Below are positions 53,135 through 62,697 of a stretch of 64,000 bases of DNA, one piece after another. Both the position numbers and the translations under genes were made by a program. Each line of letters opens with the position of its first letter. The stretch's first letter is position 1. The DNA comes from Halomonas korlensis (lineage in GTDB: Bacteria; Pseudomonadota; Gammaproteobacteria; Pseudomonadales; Halomonadaceae): assembly GCF_900116705.1 (NCBI RefSeq), contig NZ_FPBP01000002.1, positions 129,714 through 193,713 of the forward strand. Reading direction: 5' to 3'. The notes under the pieces are model-generated. The model ran no database searches. It saw only the letters and a list, made by a program, of their open reading frames with translations, and had not been told where the DNA came from.

Positions 53135-54085
53135 TTACTCGGCCTCTTCGAGGATCGGGGCGTAGGCCTCACGCAGCATGGCCATCACCTCGTCAACCTC
53201 GTCGCCGGTGATGTATTCCATCACGAAGCCCAGCGGCTCCTGCTTCTCGGTGATCTGGCGATTGGCCTCGGCGAAGGCTTCCTCGAGGGTTTTCACGACT
53301 TCGTCGGGGGTGTCCTTGGGCACCGCGACGCCGCGATAAGCCCCGCCGACGATGTCGTAGCCCTGCTCCTTGAAGGTGGGCGCATCGGGCAGCGCCTTGA
53401 CGCGTTCCTCGGCGGCTACGGCCAGCACCTTGACGCTGTCGGCCATCTCGGTGCCGAGCATGGTGTAATTGAAGATGCCGGCGACATGGCCGCCTTCCAG
53501 CGCACCCTTCAATGGCCCGGTGCCCGAGAAGGGAATGTAGGTCAGATCGATGCCGGCTTCCTTCTCGAAGCGCAGCATGTCCAGATGGTTGGCGCTATAG
53601 GTGCCGCTGCCGCCCAGGGTGATCGCCTCGGGATTCTCCTTGGCGTCCTCGACGAGGTCTTCCAGGGTGTCGTAGGGGCTGTCGTCGGAGACGATCAAGG
53701 CGTTGGGCGTGGAGTGGAAGAACGTCACGATCCGCCAGTTGTCGGTCTCGTAGCCGGCATCGTTACGCTGGATCGGCTGGCCGATGATATGCGGGATATT
53801 GACCCCGATGATCTCGTAGCCATCGGGCTCGGCGCTGTTCTGGAATTCGCTCCAGGCCACCGCTCCCCCGCCGCCCGGCCGGTGCGTGACGTTGACCGAC
53901 ACGCCCAGCACTTCTTCGAGGATCGGTTCCTGGAAGCGCGCCGTCACATCGGACTCACCGCCGGGATCGAAGGGAATGATGTAGGTGATGTCTTCTTCGG
54001 GGTACTCGGCCTGGGCCAGCCCGGCAAGGCCCATGGCGGCGACGGCCGTCACGGACATCGCAAGCGTCTTGTAGGTAAATGTCAT
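53135..54085 (-). CDS. tctC: TTT-family periplasmic substrate-binding protein TctC
   Basis: 316 residues. Signal peptide MTFTYKTLAMSVTAVAAMGLAGLAQA with an AQA cleavage site. The Bug/TctC fold follows: ITYIIPFDPGGESDVTAR, VNVTHRPGGGGAVAWSEF, IGGSGTYSANHLDMLR-type ligand loop and YIPFSGTGPLKGALEGGHVAGIF. It binds an extracellular carboxylate and delivers it to TctAB. Shine-Dalgarno GGAG is 7 nt before ATG 54085. The neighbouring tartrate dehydratase suggests D-tartrate or a similar hydroxy-diacid as ligand (inference). Confidence 0.92.
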   Translation of the reverse strand: MTFTYKTLAMSVTAVAAMGLAGLAQAEYPEEDITYIIPFDPGGESDVTARFQEPILEEVLGVSVNVTHRPGGGGAVAWSEFQNSAEPDGYEIIGVNIPHIIGQPIQRNDAGYETDNWRIVTFFHSTPNALIVSDDSPYDTLEDLVEDAKENPEAITLGGSGTYSANHLDMLRFEKEAGIDLTYIPFSGTGPLKGALEGGHVAGIFNYTMLGTEMADSVKVLAVAAEERVKALPDAPTFKEQGYDIVGGAYRGVAVPKDTPDEVVKTLEEAFAEANRQITEKQEPLGFVMEYITGDEVDEVMAMLREAYAPILEEAE

Positions 54086-54238
54086 GGCATGCTCCGACTC
54101 AGTTGTATTGTCTTGTGGAGTGGTGTCTTCGTCGTTGACGGTAGCCGCGCCAATGGTTGGCCTTGTGGTGTTCTGTCTGCGGTCTACCGGGCCACACCAC
54201 CTCCAGCAGCGTGGGCGGCCTCATCATTCAAGCTAGCC

Positions 54239-54262
54239 AAGTTGTAAAAGTTGTCAAGTTTT
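54239..54262. promoter_or_regulatory. candidate GntR operator/promoter element upstream of tctC
   Basis: Three tandem near-identical heptamers, AAGTTGT (54239-54245), AAGTTGT (54248-54254) and AAGTTTT (54256-54262). On the minus strand they read with a TTGACA box inside. They lie between the gntR stop and tctC, about 155 nt before the tctC start. A site for the adjacent GntR protein is plausible but unproven. Confidence 0.35.
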
Positions 54263-54998
54263 ATCCTTCGAAGACTCGCCGGCGTGAATTGCTCAAGTGG
54301 TGTTGCATGCAGTGCGCGGCACGCTCCGCGTCGCCGGCGAGGATGGCATCGTGAATATTGCGGTGCTCGACCTGCACCTCCGGCACGTGATGCTCGGGGC
54401 GCCGCAAGCCGAGGCCGCGTGCCAGGTTCTGGCCATAGGTAATCGCCGCCTGTAGCGACAGCAGAGTGTCAGAAAAGAAGCGATTATGCGTGGCATGGGC
54501 GATGCACAAGTGAAAACTGAAATCGGCATCCACCCCCAGCGCATTGTCGCGAATACGCTGCTCGAGCAGCGCCAGTGCTTGGGTCAGTGCCACGCGCTCC
54601 TCTTCCGTCGCCTTGGCCGCCGCGAGCCGCGCCGCCTCGGTCTCTACGGCAATGCGAAACTCGAAGCAGCGCTGGATATCCGCCAGGCTTTCCAGCGGCG
54701 CGAACTCGAGCATGGCCCGATCAGGCCGGCGTTGCACGAAGCTGCCCGAGCCGCGTTGCGAGCGAATCAACGCGTCATCGCGTAGCCTCGCCAACGCCTC
54801 GCGTATGATCGGACGTGACACGCCGTAGTGGGTGGCCAATTGCTCCTCGGACGGCAAACGGTCGCCCTCGCCGAATTCGCGCTGAATGATTCGATCGACG
54901 ATATCGCCGTAGACCCGATCGCTCAGCTTCTGTCCCTTGCCATCCGACCTCCCGCCGGGCGAGTCCACCGGCGTGGTCTTCTGCGTAGATGACCGCAT
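54261..54998 (-). CDS. GntR-family (FadR/FCD subfamily) transcriptional regulator
   Basis: 245 residues from ATG 54998 (GGGGAAA upstream). Winged helix at ~30-95: VYGDIVDRIIQREFGEGDRLPSEEQLATHYGVSRPIIREALARLRDDALIRSQRGSGSFV. The C-terminal all-helical FCD ligand domain has the metal-binding Asp/His positions in DADFSFHLCIAHATHNRFF and EVQVEHRNIHDAILAGD. FCD regulators usually respond to organic acids. It is upstream of and codirectional with the tct-tarD operon and divergent from the ArgE-like gene, and probably regulates one or both. Confidence 0.88.
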   Translation of the reverse strand: MRSSTQKTTPVDSPGGRSDGKGQKLSDRVYGDIVDRIIQREFGEGDRLPSEEQLATHYGVSRPIIREALARLRDDALIRSQRGSGSFVQRRPDRAMLEFAPLESLADIQRCFEFRIAVETEAARLAAAKATEEERVALTQALALLEQRIRDNALGVDADFSFHLCIAHATHNRFFSDTLLSLQAAITYGQNLARGLGLRRPEHHVPEVQVEHRNIHDAILAGDAERAAHCMQHHLSNSRRRVFEG

Positions 54999-55145
54999 GC
55001 GTTTCCCCAAGACTGGTGTTCCGTCAGCACTCGTTGGCTCCCTGACAGCATACGTCATCGGCGGCGTAGCCTGCCCTGCCGGCACGCCAGCCAGGCCGTC
55101 AGGCATGATAGGCTTTTTGCCAGAACTTCCACCGAGAGCCTAACC

Positions 55146-56306
55146 ATGACCGCTGCACGATTACTTGAACGCCTGGTGGGTTTCCCCACTGTCTCGCGTG
55201 ACTCCAACCTTGCCTTGATCGAATGGGTCGAGGCCTATCTCGACGACCACGGTGTCAAACACTGGCGCATCGAGAACGACGACGGCAGCAAGGCGAACCT
55301 GCTGGCCCGCATCGGCCCCCCTGTCGAGGGCGGCGTGGTGCTCTCCGGACATACCGACGTGGTGCCGGTGGACGGTCAGCCGTGGACGAGCGACCCGTTC
55401 GCCCTGGTCGACAAGAGCGATGGCCGCCTTTACGGCCGCGGCACCTGCGACATGAAAGGCTTCATCGCCTGTGCGCTGGCCGAAGTGCCGACCTGGGTGG
55501 ACCTGGACCTCAAGGTGCCAATCACGCTGGCGCTCTCCTATGACGAGGAAGTCGGCTGTATCGGTGCGCCACGCATGATCGAGCGCCTGCTGGCCGACCA
55601 CCCGCGGCCGGCTGCGGTGATCGTTGGCGAGCCAACCCTGATGCAACCGGTCGTCGCCCACAAGGGCAGCACCAATCTGCGTACCACCGTCACGGGACGC
55701 GCCGCCCACTCCAGCCAGGTCAATCAAGGCGTCTCGGCGATTCATGTTGCCGCCCGCCTGGTCACCCGGATCGAGGAGGTGATGGCAGACCTGCGTGCCG
55801 AGGGTCGCGTGGACGAGGCCTTCAATGTGGTGCACTCGAGTCTTCATGTCGGCAGGATCGCCGGCGGCACCGCGATCAACATCATGGCGCGGGAATGCAG
55901 CTTCGACTGGGAGATCCGTCACCTGCCCCAGGACCGCTTCGAGGATTTGTTGGGACGCGTGAACGACACCGCCGCGGAGCTGGAAGCCGAAATGCGCCAG
56001 CGTGCGCCGGAGACAGGCATCGTAACCGAGACGCTCAACACCACGGTGCCGGCGCTGGCCGATGACAACAACGCCGAGATACTGGCGATGTGCCAGGCGC
56101 TACTCGGCCAGGGGCCTGCCGGCGCCGTGGCCTATGCCACCGAGGCCGGACAGTTCCAGCGTGAAGGCCTGCCCACGCTGATCTGCGGCCCGGGGAGCAT
56201 CGGCCAGGCCCATCAGCCGGACGAGTATGTCGAGATCGCTCAACTCGAGGAAGGTGTGCGCTTCATGCAAGCACTGGGCGAGCGCTTGCAGCGGTCACCG
56301 ACCTAG
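55146..56306 (+). CDS. argE: M20-family acetylornithine deacetylase-type amidohydrolase
   Basis: 386 residues. Binuclear zinc site: LSGHTDVVPVDGQ, the GRGTCDMKGFIA Asp, DEEVGCIGA with the general-base Glu, and IVGEPT; the H of the last ligand is near QAHQPDEYV. The dimerisation domain carries AHSSQVNQGVSAIHVAARLV. Matches ArgE, which releases acetate from N-acetylornithine. Its location beside a carboxylate-uptake operon leaves open another N-acyl substrate. ATG 55146 follows GAGAG. A strong terminator follows. Confidence 0.85.
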   Translation: MTAARLLERLVGFPTVSRDSNLALIEWVEAYLDDHGVKHWRIENDDGSKANLLARIGPPVEGGVVLSGHTDVVPVDGQPWTSDPFALVDKSDGRLYGRGTCDMKGFIACALAEVPTWVDLDLKVPITLALSYDEEVGCIGAPRMIERLLADHPRPAAVIVGEPTLMQPVVAHKGSTNLRTTVTGRAAHSSQVNQGVSAIHVAARLVTRIEEVMADLRAEGRVDEAFNVVHSSLHVGRIAGGTAINIMARECSFDWEIRHLPQDRFEDLLGRVNDTAAELEAEMRQRAPETGIVTETLNTTVPALADDNNAEILAMCQALLGQGPAGAVAYATEAGQFQREGLPTLICGPGSIGQAHQPDEYVEIAQLEEGVRFMQALGERLQRSPT

Positions 56307-56321
56307 CCATCACCAGACGCA

Positions 56322-56366
56322 AAGACCCCCGCACCGAAACAACTCGGTGCGGGGGTCTTGATTTTC
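56322..56366 (+). terminator. strong rho-independent terminator after argE
   Basis: A 16-bp perfect stem (56322-56337 with 56344-56359; arm core GACCCCCGCACCGA) with a 6-nt loop, followed by GATTTTC. It lies 16 nt after the argE stop. The minus-strand reading also starts with an A-rich flank, so it can also stop transcripts from the convergent helicase gene. Confidence 0.88.
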
Positions 56367-56406
56367 AGCTCACTCGATGCCGGGCCAGCGGCTGGCCCGG
56401 CCGCGA

Positions 56407-58110
56407 TCAGGCCAGTTCGCGACGACGAATCGGCGCGTCACCCTCATCGCGGCGACGGCGCGGGGCGCGCTCGGCGACACCGCCATCCTCGCTGATTTCC
56501 AAGGGACGTCCGGCGACCCGGGCGCGGCCCATCTTGCTCAGGATGCTGGCCGGCAGCGAGCTTGGCAGCTCGACGACAGAGAAGGCGTTGCGGATGTCGA
56601 TACGGCCGATACGCGCGCCTTCGATGCCGCCTTCATTGGCCAGTGCGCCGACCAGTTGGCCCGGCTTGACGCCATCCTTGTGGCCCACGGCGACACGATA
56701 GCGCGTCATGCCTTCGCTGCTGCCGCGTTCACGGCGGGCCGGCTTGGCGCCATCACGAGCGGAAGGAGCACGCTCCTTACGCGGCGCCTGCAGACGACCA
56801 ATCGGTGCCTCGTCGGCACGCGCCAGGCGAGCAAAGGCACAGGCCAGCTCGATGGGATCGTGACCTTCCTCGACCAGACGCTCGACCAGCGCACGCTGCT
56901 CCTCGGCACCTGCGGTCAGGGCGGCGGTGACGCTCTGACGGAAGATCTCGTCGCGGTGGGCGCGGATGGCGGTTTCGTCAGGCACGGCCATTTCGCTGAG
57001 CTTCTGGCCGGTGGCCTGCTCGATCCAGCCGACCTTGCGCCCTTCACGGAACCCGACGAAGGTGATGGCGACCCCGGTACGTCCGGCACGGCCGGTGCGG
57101 CCGATACGGTGGGTATAGGCCTCGCTGTCCTGGGGCAGATCATAATTGATGATGTGCGTCAGGCGTGACACATCAAGCCCGCGGGCGGCCACGTCGGTGG
57201 CGATCAGGATATCGACCTTGCCACGCTTGAGACGCGTGATGGTGCGCTCGCGCAGGCTCTGGTCCAGATCGCCCGAGAGGCTTGCCACGTTCAGACCGCG
57301 TGCCGACAGCTGTTCCATCAGCGTGGTGCAGGCGGCACGGGTCCGCACGAAGACGATGGCGCCGTCGACGGGCTCGACCTCGAGAATACGGGCCAGCGCT
57401 TCCAGCTTGGCACCGCCGTCCACACGAACCAGGTACTGCTCGATGCTCGCCGCCGTACCGACGGCAGAGGCGATGGCGACCTTGACCGGATCGACCAGGT
57501 AACGATTGACGATACGCTCAATTTCCGCCGGCAGGGTCGCGGAGAAGAAGACGCGCTGCGCCTCCTTGGGGGTGTCGGCGACCACACGCTTGACGTCGTC
57601 GATGAAGCCCATGCGCAGCATTTCGTCGGCTTCGTCCAGCACCAGGGCGGACAGGCCGTCAAGCTTCAGGCTGCCGCGATCGAGGTGATCGATCACCCGG
57701 CCTGGGGTACCGACCACGACCTGGGCGCCACGCTTCAGGGCGCCGAGCTGTTCGCGGTATTCCTGGCCACCGCACAGCGTCGCTACTTCCAGCCCCTTGA
57801 GGTTCTGGCCGTACTTGCTGAAGGAAACGGCCACCTGCTGGGCCAGCTCACGGGTCGGCGCCAATACCAGCACCTGCGGTTGGCGGCGCGTCAAGTCAAG
57901 ACGCGACAGCAATGGCAGGGCGAAGGCGGCGGTCTTGCCGGTCCCGGTCTGGGCCTGGCCCAGCATGTCGCGTCCTTCCAGCAGGGCGGGAATGGTCTGC
58001 GCCTGGATGGGCGAAGGCACTTCATAGCCTTGCGCCTCTACGGCGGAAAGAACATCAGGCAGGAGGGCAAGATCGCTGAAAGTCGGCGAAGCGACGGAAG
58101 TCGAGGTCAT
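56407..58110 (-). CDS. deaD: DEAD-box RNA helicase (DeaD/CsdA type)
   Basis: 567 residues. Q motif (YEVPSPIQAQTIPALLEGRD), motif I AQTGTGKTAAFALP, motif Ia PTRELAQQVA, motif II VLDEADEMLRMGF, motif III FSATLP, then IATDVAARGLDVSR and HRIGRTGRAGRTG. The C-terminal DbpA-type RNA-binding domain (~465-540: MTRYRVAVGHKDGVKPGQLVGALANEGGIEG) matches DeaD. It unwinds RNA in ribosome assembly and mRNA decay, often induced by cold. The 458 nt upstream without a gene fit a long regulated leader. Confidence 0.92.
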   Translation of the reverse strand: MTSTSVASPTFSDLALLPDVLSAVEAQGYEVPSPIQAQTIPALLEGRDMLGQAQTGTGKTAAFALPLLSRLDLTRRQPQVLVLAPTRELAQQVAVSFSKYGQNLKGLEVATLCGGQEYREQLGALKRGAQVVVGTPGRVIDHLDRGSLKLDGLSALVLDEADEMLRMGFIDDVKRVVADTPKEAQRVFFSATLPAEIERIVNRYLVDPVKVAIASAVGTAASIEQYLVRVDGGAKLEALARILEVEPVDGAIVFVRTRAACTTLMEQLSARGLNVASLSGDLDQSLRERTITRLKRGKVDILIATDVAARGLDVSRLTHIINYDLPQDSEAYTHRIGRTGRAGRTGVAITFVGFREGRKVGWIEQATGQKLSEMAVPDETAIRAHRDEIFRQSVTAALTAGAEEQRALVERLVEEGHDPIELACAFARLARADEAPIGRLQAPRKERAPSARDGAKPARRERGSSEGMTRYRVAVGHKDGVKPGQLVGALANEGGIEGARIGRIDIRNAFSVVELPSSLPASILSKMGRARVAGRPLEISEDGGVAERAPRRRRDEGDAPIRRRELA

Positions 58111-58568
58111 GAATCACACCTTGGTAAGCCGGTCTATCCGGCATAAAACATCAATGGCATCCCCTGACTCGGTCAATACGGTCAGTTGCCCTGCCAGAGG
58201 CAGAGCAGAACATCGGAGTCGGGGACGCCGGTCGCACCTGGCATACGGCTCGTGCCATCAACGTCGATGGCCCGATACCGCTGTGGCGACCGTCTGCGCC
58301 GGTCGGTCCTGCGAGAATCGCAAGACATCTGGAGGCGCTCCATCTACACAATTTCGAACGCGCGAAGCGAGTAGCTCGGCGTTGCCGCGATCGCCTCGTT
58401 CTCGGCTGAATCAGCAGGAGAAGAGGTCGCGTCGTCATGATGGCGGGGTCAACACATGCGAGGAGGACGTATACTACCATCGCCTAATGCCACTGACCAG
58501 TCTTATCTGACCACTTATCTCCTTGATAGGCTAGATATGCCAGCTCCCTTTGATCTGCTGGCGCGCCT
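58111..58568. other. long gene-free region upstream of deaD
   Basis: About 460 nt with no convincing coding frame on either strand; the open frames present lack family similarity or start sites. It probably holds the deaD promoter plus a long 5' untranslated leader, as known for cold-shock helicase mRNAs, and the 3' end of the hydroquinone-reductase transcript lies beyond it. No RNA gene was recognised. Confidence 0.4.
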
Positions 58569-59582
58569 TTAATCCGACGCCGCCCCGTCACGAATGCCCC
58601 GGCCCGTCAAACGCCCCCGGTCGTGGGGACGTTCGAGGCCCAGCAACGGACCCTTGGGGACGATCCGCGTCGGATTGATGGTGTCGTGGCTGTAGTAGTA
58701 GTGACGCTTGATGTGATCCAGCGAAACCGTCTCGGCCACTCCCGGCCACTGATAAAGCTCGCGAAGATAGTTCGAGAGGTTAGGATAATCCTCGATCCGC
58801 CGCAGGTTGCACTTGAAGTGGCCGTAGTAGACGGCATCGAAGCGCACCAGTGTGGTGAACAAGCGGATATCGGCTTCGGTCAGCCACTCGCCGGCCAGAT
58901 AACGGTTCTCGGCAAGCCGCGCCTCCATGCGATCGAGTGATTCGAAAAGCGCCACCACGTGCTTTTCGTAAACCGCCTGTTCGGTCGCAAACCCCGACTT
59001 GTAGACGCCGTTGTTGATGTGGTCGTAGACATCCGCATTGACCGCATCGATGGTCTCGCGCAGGTCCTCGGGATAAAAGTCCAGATGGTTGCCGGTGAGC
59101 TCATCAAAGGCCCCGTTCAGCATGCGCAGCAGCTCGGCGGACTCGTTGTTGACGATGCGCTGCTGCTCTTTATCCCATAAGGCCGGCACCGTAACCCGGC
59201 CGGTATAATGCGGGTCGGTCAGGGTGTAGAGCTGGTGGTGATAGTCCACACCATTGATCGGATCGCCGCTCGAGCCCTCCTCCTCGTGGTAGGTCCAGCC
59301 CTTGTCGAGCATCAGGGGGCTGACGTGGGAGACCCCGATCACGTCTTCAAGCCCCTTGAGCTTGCGCATGATCAGCACGCGATGCGCCCAGGGGCAGGCA
59401 AGCGAGACGTAGAGATGGTAGCGCCCGGTCTGGGCCGGCAAGCCCGGTTGACCGCCGGGGGCGGCGCGCCCATCCGCGGTGATCCAGTCGCGAAGCTTGG
59501 AGGATTCGCGAACGAACTCACCGCCGTGCTTGGCGGTGTCATACCACTGGTCGTGCCAGACGCCTTCGATCAACAGGCCCAT
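58569..59582 (-). CDS. glutathionyl-hydroquinone reductase (Xi-class glutathione transferase)
   Basis: 337 residues. N-terminal thioredoxin-like domain with the catalytic Cys in YVSLACPWAHRVLIMRKLKGL (about residue 64) and VPALWDKEQQRIVNNESAELLRM. The C-terminal helical domain has LAGEWLTEADIRLFTTLVRFDAVYYGHFKCN, both typical of the YqjG/EcfG-like family. It reduces glutathionyl-hydroquinones to hydroquinones. The start at 59582 has AGGGAG 7 nt upstream. The LysR regulator gene lies 80 nt further on the same strand and may control it. Confidence 0.92.
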   Translation of the reverse strand: MGLLIEGVWHDQWYDTAKHGGEFVRESSKLRDWITADGRAAPGGQPGLPAQTGRYHLYVSLACPWAHRVLIMRKLKGLEDVIGVSHVSPLMLDKGWTYHEEEGSSGDPINGVDYHHQLYTLTDPHYTGRVTVPALWDKEQQRIVNNESAELLRMLNGAFDELTGNHLDFYPEDLRETIDAVNADVYDHINNGVYKSGFATEQAVYEKHVVALFESLDRMEARLAENRYLAGEWLTEADIRLFTTLVRFDAVYYGHFKCNLRRIEDYPNLSNYLRELYQWPGVAETVSLDHIKRHYYYSHDTINPTRIVPKGPLLGLERPHDRGRLTGRGIRDGAASD

Positions 59583-59662
59583 GAACGAACTCCCTGGAAA
59601 AGAATGATGGCACTCAGAATAGGCCGAATTCTCCATGGCTCAAGCGCATGTTTTGCGTGCAC

Positions 59663-60577
59663 TCATTCGACCTGATCGAACGGTCTCTCGACTCGACATT
59701 GACCCACCGCTTCTTTCAGCGCCGCGGCCATGGCGTGGGTGGCTGGCCCGGCTCTGTCGCGATCGCGGTAGATCAGTTGGATCGGCGCCTCGCGGATGCC
59801 GCCGGCGGCGAGCGGCAGCGCGGCCAGCAGGCCCTTGTCGAGGTATGCACGGATGCGTGTCTCGGGGATCCAGGCAAATCCCAACCCCCGCTGGAGCATG
59901 TCAATGGACGACTCCAGATGGCTCAGCGTCCAGCGCTGTTCGGCCTTGAGCCAGCCGGCATCCATGGACTGTCGCAGGGCCGAGTCGCGCACCACCAGCT
60001 GGCGATGCTGCTCCAGGTCGCGCAGGTCGAGCTCGCGCGCCAGACGATGCAGGGGGTGGTCGGGATGGGCCACGGCAATGAAGTTGACGGTGACCAGCGG
60101 TTCGCCCAGAAACCCCTGGGCGGAAAGCCCCGACACCACCAGGTCGGCGCTGCCGTCGTAGAGCAACTCGATGCCGCCGTTGAGCACCGTCTCGTGGAGC
60201 TGCACCCGAACATAGGGGTAAGCCTCCGAGAAGGTTTCCAGCGCCAGCGCCAGGGCATCGGGAGGAAACATCTGGTCGATGGCCAGCACGATTTCGGCCT
60301 CCAGGCCTTCGGACAAGCGAATCGCCACCTCCTCCAGTGAGGCGGCACTCTCGATCAGCTGTCGCGCCCGGCGCAGCAACATCTCCCCCGCCTCGGTCAG
60401 GCGCACCTGGCGACCCACCGGCTCCAGTACCGCCACCCCTAGTTGCTCTTCCAACTTATGGACCGCATGGTTGAGGGTCGAAGGGCTCTTGTGAATCACG
60501 TCGGCGGCACGGGCAAAGCCGCCATGGTCGATCACCGCCGCAAGCATCTGCCATTGGGCCAGGGTGACACGAGACAT
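59663..60577 (-). CDS. LysR-family transcriptional regulator
   Basis: 304 residues. N-terminal winged helix MSRVTLAQWQMLAAVIDHGGFARAADVIHKSPSTLNHAVHKLEEQLGVAVLE (residues 1-52), then VRLTEAGEMLLRRARQLI and the periplasmic-binding-protein-like effector domain (~90-300). GAGGAAA precedes ATG 60577. The helix-turn-helix has Asn-His where many LysR proteins have Ser-x-x-Ser. Regulated genes are unknown. The adjacent hydroquinone-reductase gene is the simplest candidate; the divergent M23 peptidase is less likely because 375 nt separate them. Confidence 0.88.
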   Translation of the reverse strand: MSRVTLAQWQMLAAVIDHGGFARAADVIHKSPSTLNHAVHKLEEQLGVAVLEPVGRQVRLTEAGEMLLRRARQLIESAASLEEVAIRLSEGLEAEIVLAIDQMFPPDALALALETFSEAYPYVRVQLHETVLNGGIELLYDGSADLVVSGLSAQGFLGEPLVTVNFIAVAHPDHPLHRLARELDLRDLEQHRQLVVRDSALRQSMDAGWLKAEQRWTLSHLESSIDMLQRGLGFAWIPETRIRAYLDKGLLAALPLAAGGIREAPIQLIYRDRDRAGPATHAMAAALKEAVGQCRVERPFDQVE

Positions 60578-60952
60578 TTCGATTTCCTCGAATCGACAAA
60601 ACAAAAAGGTGCGCTTAATTTTCGAAAAATTCGACGTGAAATGCCAGCCATCGTGGTTTTGTCGCTGATGGCCTGGCTTGGCGGCGCTGTGCTGGCGCTA
60701 CTGAGCAGGTCCTGTTTCACCTAAACGGGGAAATGAGTCAAAGGGAGCCTTGCAACTTTCCCTTTATTACGATTAACATGATTACGCTTCTTAACAAACA
60801 CCGTTCACTCGGTAATTAACCTCATGCACATCTGACGCTGCGTGACGGCTGACAGCTGCCCTGTACATCGATACAGTCTAGGCACGTCATACGTCATGGG
60901 GTATGGTTCGGTTGCCTTTTGTTTTCTTTCATCAGTCACTGGCCATTATATA
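60578..60952. other. divergent promoter region between lysR and the M23 peptidase gene
   Basis: 375 nt, AT-rich towards its right half (60760-60820), so it probably holds both promoters. A 27-codon frame at 60640-60723 (MPAIVVLSLMAWLGGAVLALL) would encode one membrane helix, but it has no ribosome-binding site and no known relatives, so it is not called as a gene. Confidence 0.4.
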
Positions 60953-62668
60953 ATGTTGCGAATCCTTCATTCGCTGCCCCGCACGCACAAATTCTTATTG
61001 TTACCGGTTGCCACCATGGTCACCGTGCTGGGTGCAGAAAAAATCGTTTCATCGTTACAGGATGTCCAGCGCGAGAACCAGTCGCCCGACACCGTCTTTA
61101 TCCCTCTCGCTCCTGATGCTCGCCCCGGCCTGCCTTCCTTGAACCTCGACCGAAGCCCGGTCGCCGACGCCATTGAAATCGCGTCCCAGGCCCTGGACGC
61201 CACCCGCGAGCACGTGCCGATTTCCCGCCTGTCGCCCACCGAAGTGGTCGATCTGTCCTTCGTTGAATCGGCCAGCGCCTCGGGTGAGGCGGCCGACAAC
61301 GCCGATATGCCGGCAGCGACCAGTGAGCCGGCCTTCATGGCCGTCACCGACGAGCAAGCCACCTTCGACGATGGGGCGCTGCACATGGCCATCGTCGTCG
61401 GCACTATCTCCAGCGGCATGCTCGACCTCGATCAAGACACGCAGGTCGTGGCAGGCGCCACTTCTTACGACGACGTCTCCGAGCAGGAACTCGACCTGTT
61501 CGCGGAAGGCCCGATCATTCTGGAGGAAGAAATCGCCGCCAGCGATGCCTTCGTCCCCGAGTGGCAAACCTACACGGTCAAGCAAGGCGATACCTTTGCC
61601 ATCCTCGCTCAGAATCGCCTGGGCCTGGGCTACCGCGAAGTGTTGAACATGCTTGAGTCCATCGATGAGCCACGGGTCCTGACGCATTGGCCCGCCGGTA
61701 AGCGCTTCGAGTATCAACTCGACGCACAGGGCAAGCTGCTGACCCTGCGCATGATGATTAATGCGCGCAGTGGCCTGTTGATCGAGCGTGAGCAGGACGC
61801 CTTCGAGGTAGCCGCCATCGAGCGCTCCGGCGAGCCGACCCAGCGTCTTTTCGCCGGCACCGTCAGCGGTAGCTTCGCGCGCTCGGCCCAGTCGACCGGC
61901 CTCAACAGCACCGAGGTCGCAGAATTGGCCAACGTGCTGGAGAAAAAGCTCGATTTTCGCCGCGACACCCGTCGCGGCGATCGTTTCCAGGTGTTGATCG
62001 AGTCCGACATCATCGACGGCGAAACGCTGGACTCGCGCGTGCTGGCGGTACAGTACGAAGGCGAGCGCATGGACCTGACGGTGGTGCGCAACACCGAGGA
62101 CAACAACTTCTACACCCCGGATGGACAGAGTCTCGACCCGGCCTTCAGCCGCTACCCGTTCGATGGCCGTTACCGGCTGAGCTCCAACTTCAACCCCAAC
62201 CGCAAGCATCCGGTCACCGGCCGAGTCAGTCCACACAAGGGAACCGATTTCGCCATGCCCATCGGGTCGCCGGTGCAGTCGCCGGCTGGCGGACGAGTGG
62301 AGAAGGTCGGCAATCATCCGCTGGCCGGTCGCTATCTGGTGGTACGCCACGACAATGGCTACAAGACGCGCTACCTGCACCTCTCCAAACCGTTGGTCAA
62401 GCGCGGCGATAGGGTCGAGATGAACCAGCGGATAGCGCTCTCCGGCAATACCGGGCGCAGCACCGGCCCTCACCTGCATTACGAGGTGCTGGTCAACGAC
62501 AGCCAGGTGGACGCCATGAAGGTCGCCCTGCCTGAGAACCAGAGCCTTGAAGGCGATCGCCTGATGGCCTTCAAGGGCGAAGCCGAACCCATTCTGGCCG
62601 TGCTGGAAAGCGGTGAGACCGGCACCGTGGTCGCAAGCACCGGCGCTGCCGAAGACGATGATGGCTAA
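60953..62668 (+). CDS. mepM: LysM-M23 murein DD-endopeptidase (MepM-like)
   Basis: 571 residues from ATG 60953 (MLRILHSLPRTHKFLLLPVATMVTVLG), giving an N-terminal membrane anchor. The Shine-Dalgarno is poor, and an upstream GTG (60842) is less likely. Residues ~40-200 are acidic and variable. A LysM domain at ~205-250 (YTVKQGDTFAILAQNRLGLGYREVLNML) and an OapA-like segment precede the LytM/M23 domain (~400-520) with HKGTDF and GPHLHYE zinc ligands. It cleaves peptidoglycan cross-links during wall growth. A strong terminator follows. Confidence 0.9.
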   Translation: MLRILHSLPRTHKFLLLPVATMVTVLGAEKIVSSLQDVQRENQSPDTVFIPLAPDARPGLPSLNLDRSPVADAIEIASQALDATREHVPISRLSPTEVVDLSFVESASASGEAADNADMPAATSEPAFMAVTDEQATFDDGALHMAIVVGTISSGMLDLDQDTQVVAGATSYDDVSEQELDLFAEGPIILEEEIAASDAFVPEWQTYTVKQGDTFAILAQNRLGLGYREVLNMLESIDEPRVLTHWPAGKRFEYQLDAQGKLLTLRMMINARSGLLIEREQDAFEVAAIERSGEPTQRLFAGTVSGSFARSAQSTGLNSTEVAELANVLEKKLDFRRDTRRGDRFQVLIESDIIDGETLDSRVLAVQYEGERMDLTVVRNTEDNNFYTPDGQSLDPAFSRYPFDGRYRLSSNFNPNRKHPVTGRVSPHKGTDFAMPIGSPVQSPAGGRVEKVGNHPLAGRYLVVRHDNGYKTRYLHLSKPLVKRGDRVEMNQRIALSGNTGRSTGPHLHYEVLVNDSQVDAMKVALPENQSLEGDRLMAFKGEAEPILAVLESGETGTVVASTGAAEDDDG

Positions 62669-62697
62669 GCGCCTGCCGGAATAGCTCGCGACACCCC

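Noticed and set aside
58109..58510. 133-codon plus-strand frame upstream of deaD
   Set aside because: Ser/Arg-rich composition, no ribosome-binding site, no family resemblance; more likely leader and promoter DNA.
60640..60723. 27-codon frame encoding a single hydrophobic helix
   Set aside because: No Shine-Dalgarno and no way to show conservation from one sequence; mentioned only in the intergenic entry.
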